Shown here: piece by piece, positions 58,448 through 64,000 of the stretch
Numbering within the stretch: position 1 is the stretch's first letter
Layout: every line of letters starts with the position of its first letter
Assembly: GCA_963752345.1 (NCBI GenBank)
Contig: CAVVYA010000006.1
Coordinates: 248,001-312,000 of the forward strand
DNA: 64,000 nucleotides
Reading direction: 5' to 3'
DNA from: CAVVYA01 sp963752345
GTDB lineage: Bacteria; Pseudomonadota; Alphaproteobacteria; SMXQ01
Position numbers and translations under genes: made by a program
Notes under the pieces: generated by a model
Seen by the model: only the letters and a program-made list of their open reading frames with translations
What the model was told of the DNA's origin: nothing
Databases searched by the model: none

Positions 58448-58492
58448 GTTCTTCCCTCCTCAGAGTTTTGTTTCCTGGATGGTCGTGCGATG

Positions 58493-60434
58493 TCAATCCG
58501 CCGAACCGGCGGCGGGCTGCGCCGCCTTGCGGCCGAACGGGTTCTTGGTCAGCAGTCGGTCGGCCATCACCGCGGCGCCGAGCGCGATGCCGATCAGGCT
58601 GACGATCTTCGACGTCGGGATCAGGACGACGAGCCCGCAGCCGATGAGCACGATGCGGCGCCATGCGGGCAGGGACCCGCGCCACCAGCCGACCTGGGCG
58701 GCGCCGAAATAGATCACGCCGATGGCGGCCATCACCGTGCTGAGCAGGATCATGTGCCATTCGCCGATCATCAGCAGCCCCGGGTCGTAGACGAAGGCGA
58801 AGGGCAGGATGAACAGGATCAGGCCGATGCGCATGGATTCCCAGCCGACCGCCATGGGCGATTCGTCGGCGATGGTCGCCGCGGCGTAGCACGAGATGGC
58901 GATCGGCGGCGTGATGAACGACAGCACCGCGTAATAGACCAGGAAGAAATGCGCCTGGAGGATCGGCACGCCGAGCTCGATCATCACCGGCGCCACGACC
59001 ACGGCCGACAGGGCATAGGTCGCCACCACAGGCATGCCCATGCCGAGCAGCACCGAGATGATCATGGCGGCGACGGCACCCAGGAAGGCTGCTTGCCGGT
59101 GATGGCGAAGATCACGGTCGCGGCCTTGCCGGTCACGCCGGTGAAGGTCAGCACCGCGACGACGATGCCGGCGGCGGCCACCGCCGCGACCAGCGGCGCG
59201 AGAACCATGCAGGTCTCGACACAGCCGTCGACGAAGGAGCGCAGCGTGATGCGGTGGCGGGCCTGGGGCCACCAGCTCACGGCGATGACGGCGATCACGG
59301 TGAGCGCCGCCGTATAGTCCGCGGCATAGCCTTCGGTCAGGTAGTAGATCAGGACGACCAGCGGCAGGACATAGAACCAGCCGGTGCTGATCACCGTGCC
59401 GAGCAGCGGAATTCGCGACTCCGGCATGCCGAGCAGGCCCAACTGCTCGGACTTGAAGTGGGCGTAGACATAGACCGCGAGGTAATAGAGCAGCGCCGAG
59501 ATGATCGCCGCCTTGGCGACCCCGGCGTAGGAGATCGCGGTGAGCTCGGCCATCAGGAAGGCGACGGCGCCCATCACCGGCGGCAGCAGGCTTCCGCCGG
59601 TCGAGGCGACGGCCTCGACCGAGGCGGCGAAGCGCGGCGGATAGCCCATCTTCTTCATCATCGGGATGGAGATCGAGCCGGTGGTCATGACGTCGGCCGT
59701 CGGGCTGCCGGATACGCTGCCGAACAGCGCGCTCGACACGGTGGCCACCTTGGCGACGCCGCCGGTGCGCCGGCCGGCGATGACCGCCGCCACGTCGAAG
59801 AAGAACTGGCCGCCGCCGATGACCTGGAAGAATTTCCCCATCAGCACGAAGAGGAAGGCATAGGTCGCGACGATCTCCATGGCCTGGCCGAAGATGCCGA
59901 CCGTGTTCTGGCTGACGATGACGCGCTCGACGAAGGTCGCGAGCGGCATTGAGGGATGGGCCAGCGTGCCGTCGAGATAGGGTCCGAGGAACATATAGGC
60001 GAGCAGGGCATAGACGAAGATGGTGAAGCCGAGCCCCAGGCAGCGGCGCAGCAGGTCCAGGGTCAGCACCACATAGATGCCGCCGAAGACCACGTCGGCC
60101 GTGGTGAAGCGGTCGATGCCCATCACCCAGGAGTCGAACGCGAAGGAGCGCCACAGCAGATAGCCGCCGGCGATCAGGCTGGCGCGGTGAACGGATAGTC
60201 GACCGTGCGCCGGTGCACGGCCTTGCCGATCGAGACCGTCATGAAGGCGATGGCGTAGAGCACCACGGAGAAAACGATGCCCAGGGTGAGCGAGCCGACA
60301 TTGCCCCACAAGGCCATCCAGAACCCGAACAGGGTGAGCGGCACGGCGAGCCCCGCGATGCACCAGTAGAGCCAGGGCTCGGGATTAAGCCGGTGACCTT
60401 CCTGCAGGGACTCGAACACGCGACGCAAACCCAT
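58493..60434 (-). CDS. Fused TRAP transporter permease (4TM plus 12TM), two frameshifts
   Basis: Membrane part of the TRAP uptake system, ion-driven. About 646 residues with ~16 helices. The N-terminal small-subunit-like part (WLYWCIAGLAVPLTLFGFWM, VLYAIAFMTVSIGKAV) is fused to the large DctM-like part with GSVSGSPTADVMTTGSISIP and MKKMGYPPRFAASVEAVAST, the DctM signature, and MGMPVVATYALSAVVVAPVM near the C-terminus. Extra bases near 60180 and 59080 break the frame. The TAXI binding protein follows in the same unit, which is the usual arrangement for TAXI systems. Confidence 0.9.
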
Positions 60435-60578
60435 GAACGCTGGCTCCGGTCGGCCCCTGTCAGGGCGGTTCGCTTCTGTCTCAGCCTTGTCGGCGGCTGT
60501 CCCGGCGTCTCGCCGGCGGGAAAACCGATATCACATTTCGCGAGATCGTTGCCGAATTTTGTAAGGCGGGGCGCGGTT

Positions 60579-61625
60579 TCAATTGCCGGTCTTGAGCAGC
60601 CCGATGATCTTGTCCTTCACCTCGGGCGGCTGGTCGAGCATGGCCTGGATCGCGCGCTGCATGTCCTCGCCGCGCACCAGGCTGGTCTCGATGCTGCGAC
60701 CTTGCTCACGTCGGCCTTGAACGCCGCGTCGTCGCCGAGCCTGGCGAAGGCCTCGCGCAAATGGTGCCGTGCGCTCCCCGGGATGCCGGGTGGCGCGTAA
60801 TAGGGCCGCGCCAGGTCGAGGATCGGGTTCAGCATAGGAACAGATTTTTCCGTTCGGCGGGGATCGACGTCCATGATCCACGGCACGTTGTAGGGCTCGA
60901 GCGTCGGGCTCTTCTGGCCGGCGACCTGGACCAGGATCTTGACCTTGCCCTCGTCCATGAGCTGCTTGCCGCGGCCGCCCATGAAGCCGATCAGGTCGCC
61001 GCCCGAGGCGTGCACCTCGCCGCGCTCGATCGCGAGGTCGATGTCGCTGCTCTTGTAGCCGTAGATGATGTCCATCTTCATGCCGAACGCGTCCTTGAGC
61101 AGCTCGGGCACGAGGCCGTAGCCCGTCGAGCCGCGCGCGGTGGCGGCGAACTTGATCGGCTGCGGGCATTCGCGATGGCGTCGAACGACTGGCACGGGAA
61201 GTCGGTGCGCATCCAGAAGATCACGGTCGCGTTGTAGAGATTGCCGACCCAGGTCAACTTGCCGAGGTCGAAGCGGATGTTGGGCTGCGAAATGGCGCGG
61301 CTGAACAGGCCCGACGAGCCGGCGCCCATGTCAGCCCGTCCTTCTCGGCGACATTGTAGAGATGATTGGCCGCCGCGATCGATTCCGGCTGCGGCATGTT
61401 CTGGGCGATGAACGTCGGATTGCCGGCGATGTGCTTGCCGATGTGGCGCGCGGTGATGCGGCCGAGGATGTCGACGCCGCTGCCTTCGCCGCTGCCGATG
61501 ATGATGCGGACGTCTTGCCCTTGTAGAAGTCGCCGACTCGGCGGCGCCGGCCCGGCCGGACAGCGGGCCGGCCGCGACGAGCGCGACCAGAGCCATGGAC
61601 CATGCACGCGGAAAGTCTGCCCCAT
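60579..61625 (-). CDS. Bug/TctC-type periplasmic binding protein (frameshifted)
   Basis: Extracytoplasmic receptor of the tripartite-tricarboxylate type. Pieces: DVRIIIGSGEGSGVDILGRI (ligand loop), IAGNPTFIAQNMP, AANHLYNVAEKDGLTW, NIRFDLGKLTWVGNLYNATV, ATARGSTGYGLVPELLKDAF and IIYGYKSSDIDLAIERGEV, ending AMLDQPPEVKDKIIGLLKTG. The N-terminus (HGPWLWSRSSRPA frame) covers a probable signal peptide obscured by indels. About six breaks; repaired length ~348 residues. It lies 144 bp upstream of the TRAP permease start on the same strand and may be in the same unit. No TctAB permease is visible in the window, as is common for orphan Bug proteins. Confidence 0.82.
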
Positions 61626-62138
61626 CTTCGTCCTCCCAGAACAGACCGCTCGCCGTCGCCGCCGCGTGCCGGCGGCCGTCGCTTTTGCTGGATGATAGGC
61701 CGATTTTCCGCCCCGCGGCTATGGGGTGCGGCCGGCCGTCGGTCCCTTGCGGCCGCCCGCCCGAACGCAATATTACAGGGTATTTCAGACGGTTGGCGGC
61801 GAGGCACCCGGCGGTGGCGCCTGATCGCGGGCGAGCATCGCATATGCTCGAGCCCGCCTTTCAAACGGCCGCCGGCTCGCGCGCCCACGGCGCGCCGGTC
61901 GAGGCCACCATGCGGAACCGTGCCGGCGCGGAACAGACACGTGGTGTCGCCCATGACCGCGCCCCGTCCGCGCGCGGCCATGCTGCCCGATCGATTGCCC
62001 GATGGCAGAGGAGGCGCAGACGCTGACGAGCCGCAGCCCAAGGCCGCGCGCCGCGGCACCATCGCTTCCGGTCATGCTTCGGAACCAGAGAATTATGCTA
62101 TGCGCTTCCGTGGAATTCGTTCGGGTGGTAATGAGATC
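61626..62138. other. Divergent promoter region
   Basis: 513 bp between the minus-strand binding-protein gene and the plus-strand hydantoinase gene. It should carry both promoters. I see no clear operator palindrome, RNA or reading frame with a ribosome site. Confidence 0.5.
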
Positions 62139-64000
62139 GTGAGCAGGGCCTGGCATTTCTGGATCGACCGCGGCGGCACGTTCACCGATATCGTGGCGCG
62201 CGCGCCCGACGGCCGGCTGATCGCGCGCAAGCTCCTGTCGGAGAATCCGGAACGCTACCGCGACGCGGCGCTCGCCGGCATCCGCGACATTCTGGGCGTG
62301 CCGGACGCCGCGCCGATCCCGGCGGTCGCGATCGCTGCGGTCAAGATGGGCACGACGGTGGCGACCAATGCGCTGCTCGAGCGCAAGGGCGAACCGACCG
62401 TGCTGGTGATCACGCGCGGCTTCCGCGACGCCTTGCGCATCGCCTACCAAAATCGGCCGCGCCTGTTCGATCTTCACGTCGTGCTGCCGGAACCGCTCCA
62501 TGCGCGCACCATCGAGGCGGACGAGCGCATCACGGCGGAGGGTATCGTGCTGCGGCCGCTCGACGGCGAAGCGCTCCGGATGCAGCTTCAGCGGGCCTAC
62601 GATGCCGGTCTGCGCGCCGCCGCGATCGTCTTCATGCATGCCTGGCGCGATGGTGCCCACGAAGCCGCGGCGGCACGCATCGCGCGCGCCATCGGCTTTA
62701 CCCAGGTCTCGGTGTCGCACCAGGTCTCGCCGCTGATGAAGCTGGTCGGGCGCGGCGACACCACCGTGGCCGACGCGTATCTCTCGCCCATTCTGCGGCG
62801 CCACGTCGACCGGGTGGCGGCCGAGCTCGGACGTGTGGCGCTGATGTTCATGCGCTCGAGCGGCGGGCTCGCCGAGGCGAGCGCCTTCGCCGGCAAGGAC
62901 AGCATCCTGTCCGGTCCGGCCGGCGGCATCGTCGGCGCGGTGAAGACAGCGCAGCGCGCCGGCTTCGCGCGGCTCGTCAGCTTCGACATGGGCGGGACCT
63001 CGACCGACGTGGCGCACTACGACGGCGAATTCGAGCGCAGCTTCGATTCCATGGTGGCCGGCGTGCGGCTGCGCGCGCCCATGCTCGCCATCAACACGGT
63101 GGCGGCGGGCGGCGGCTCGATCCTGACCTTCGACGGATCGCGCCTGCGCGTCGGGCCGCGGTCGGCGGGTGCCGATCCCGGGCCCGCCTGCTACCGCCGC
63201 GGCGGTCCGCTCACCGTCACCGACGCCAATGTCATGACCGGTAAGATCCGGCCCGAGCATTTCCCGCGCATCTTCGGCCCGAACGGCGACTTGCCGCTCG
63301 ACAGCGACGTGGTGCGCGACAAATTCGCGGCGCTGGCGGCCGAGGTCGCGCGCGCGACCGGCGTGACGCGAACGCCGCAGGAACTCGCCGACGGCTTCCT
63401 GCGCATCGCCAACGAGAACATCGCCCATGCCATCAAGCAGATCTCGATCCAGAAGGGCCGCGACGTGAGCCGCTATACGCTGGTGTGCTTTGGCGGTGCC
63501 GGCGGCCAGCATGTCTGCAAGGTGGCCGACGCGCTCGGCATGACCACGATCTTCATTCATCCGTTGGCCGGTGTGCTCTCGGCTTTCGGCATGGGGCTCG
63601 CCGACATGGTCGAGCTGCGCGAGCAGGCCGTGGAGCGCCGGTTGGCGCCGGACATGGTCGACGATCTTGCTACCCGGCTCGCCTTTCTGGCGGGGCAGGC
63701 CAAGGATGCGCTGCTGGCGCAAGGGGTCGATGGCGCGCGCATCGCCGTGCATCGCCGCGCGCATCTGCGCTACGAGGGCACCGACAAGGCGGAGGCGGTG
63801 GCGTTCACCGGGGCCGACGCCATGCGCGCCGCGTTCGAGACGGCCTATCGCCGCGCCTACGGCTTCCTCATGGCGGACAAGCCGCTGGTGGTCGAGGCCG
63901 TGTCGGTCGAGGCGATCGCGAGCATGGCGGACGCCGGGTCTGTGATGGCGACGGATGCGCCGCCGCCGACCGCCGAAGCGAAGCCCGTCGGCAGCGCGCA
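62139..64000 (+). CDS. hyuA: Hydantoinase/5-oxoprolinase, N-terminal part
   Basis: ATP-dependent ring-opening enzyme of the HyuA/OplAH family, cut by the window end. The frame is open for ~620 codons. It begins HFWIDRGGTFTDIVARAPDG, the family's N-terminal phosphate-binding signature, then VKMGTTVATNALLERKGEPT, SHQVSPLMKLVGRGDTTVAD, SFDMGGTSTDVAHYDG (second actin-like phosphate loop), AGGGSILTFDGSRLRVGP, GPRSAGADPGPACYRRGGP and VCFGGAGGQHVCKVADALGM. I prefer the GTG at 62139, which puts the signature at the usual distance; an in-frame ATG at 62100 would add 13 residues. The full protein should reach ~1200 residues if the HyuB half is fused. It is divergent from the uptake genes and could act on their substrate. 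Confidence 0.93.
   Translation, partial: MSRAWHFWIDRGGTFTDIVARAPDGRLIARKLLSENPERYRDAALAGIRDILGVPDAAPIPAVAIAAVKMGTTVATNALLERKGEPTVLVITRGFRDALRIAYQNRPRLFDLHVVLPEPLHARTIEADERITAEGIVLRPLDGEALRMQLQRAYDAGLRAAAIVFMHAWRDGAHEAAAARIARAIGFTQVSVSHQVSPLMKLVGRGDTTVADAYLSPILRRHVDRVAAELGRVALMFMRSSGGLAEASAFAGKDSILSGPAGGIVGAVKTAQRAGFARLVSFDMGGTSTDVAHYDGEFERSFDSMVAGVRLRAPMLAINTVAAGGGSILTFDGSRLRVGPRSAGADPGPACYRRGGPLTVTDANVMTGKIRPEHFPRIFGPNGDLPLDSDVVRDKFAALAAEVARATGVTRTPQELADGFLRIANENIAHAIKQISIQKGRDVSRYTLVCFGGAGGQHVCKVADALGMTTIFIHPLAGVLSAFGMGLADMVELREQAVERRLAPDMVDDLATRLAFLAGQAKDALLAQGVDGARIAVHRRAHLRYEGTDKAEAVAFTGADAMRAAFETAYRRAYGFLMADKPLVVEAVSVEAIASMADAGSVMATDAPPPTAEAKPVGSA

Noticed and set aside
61785..63764. 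659-codon open frame on the minus strand
   Set aside because: It lies opposite the clear hydantoinase gene; long antisense frames are expected at this GC content, and its His/Arg/Ala-rich composition matches no family.

Overview
The window looks like a GC-rich alphaproteobacterial chromosome, probably a Rhodospirillales or Hyphomicrobiales relative. This rests on the gene order of the division and cell-wall (dcw) cluster (ddl between murB and ftsQ), a long-linker FtsZ, a DUF1127 protein, TAXI/TRAP and Bug-type uptake systems and an anciently placed type-A RNase P RNA. No species call is possible from sequence alone.

Layout. 1-5264 (+): the C-terminal half of B12-dependent methionine synthase, a PAS hybrid histidine kinase and a badly disrupted chemotaxis receptor. 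5293-9780 (-): a four-gene glycan-decoration operon (GT2 glycosyltransferase, FkbM methyltransferase, SAM methyltransferase, asparagine synthetase). 9804-11882 (-): thiC under a TPP riboswitch. 11972-22311: housekeeping and small genes (pentapeptide protein, diguanylate cyclase, a catalytically dead HtrA-like protein, PcrA helicase, PrmA, a DUF1127 protein, Xaa-Pro aminopeptidase, a GST). 22341-27277 (-): an AT-richer four-gene operon that looks horizontally acquired: a D12-class DNA adenine methyltransferase, a metallophosphatase, an ORC/CDC6-like AAA ATPase and an unrecognised Rossmann-like protein. It sits just behind ligA and is the best candidate for an undescribed (possibly anti-phage) system. 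27300-52428 (-): ligA, recN, bamD and lpxC, then the dcw cluster in transcription order mraZ, rsmH, ftsL, ftsI, murE, murF, mraY, murD, ftsW, murG, murC, murB, ddl, ftsQ, ftsA, ftsZ. It is headed by five exact 10-bp-spaced TGGG boxes over a promoter and ended by a hairpin after ftsZ. 53105-56273: a PepSY-like periplasmic protein, a cold-shock gene with its terminator, a lipoprotein-like trypsin-family protease and rnpB. 56335-64000: an AmpD-like amidase, a TAXI/TRAP system, a Bug-type binding protein and, divergently, a hydantoinase/oxoprolinase that runs off the window.

Data quality matters here. Many conserved genes are broken by single-base indels, and in most cases I could repair them to a normal family sequence by removing one base, less often by adding one. 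The breaks cluster at 2.1-9 kb, 42.4-47 kb and 56.3-61.6 kb, while long stretches between are clean. I therefore treat these genes as probably intact in the organism, give the repaired extents, and flag the likely indel sites. The receptor at 3.7-5.3 kb is the worst case.
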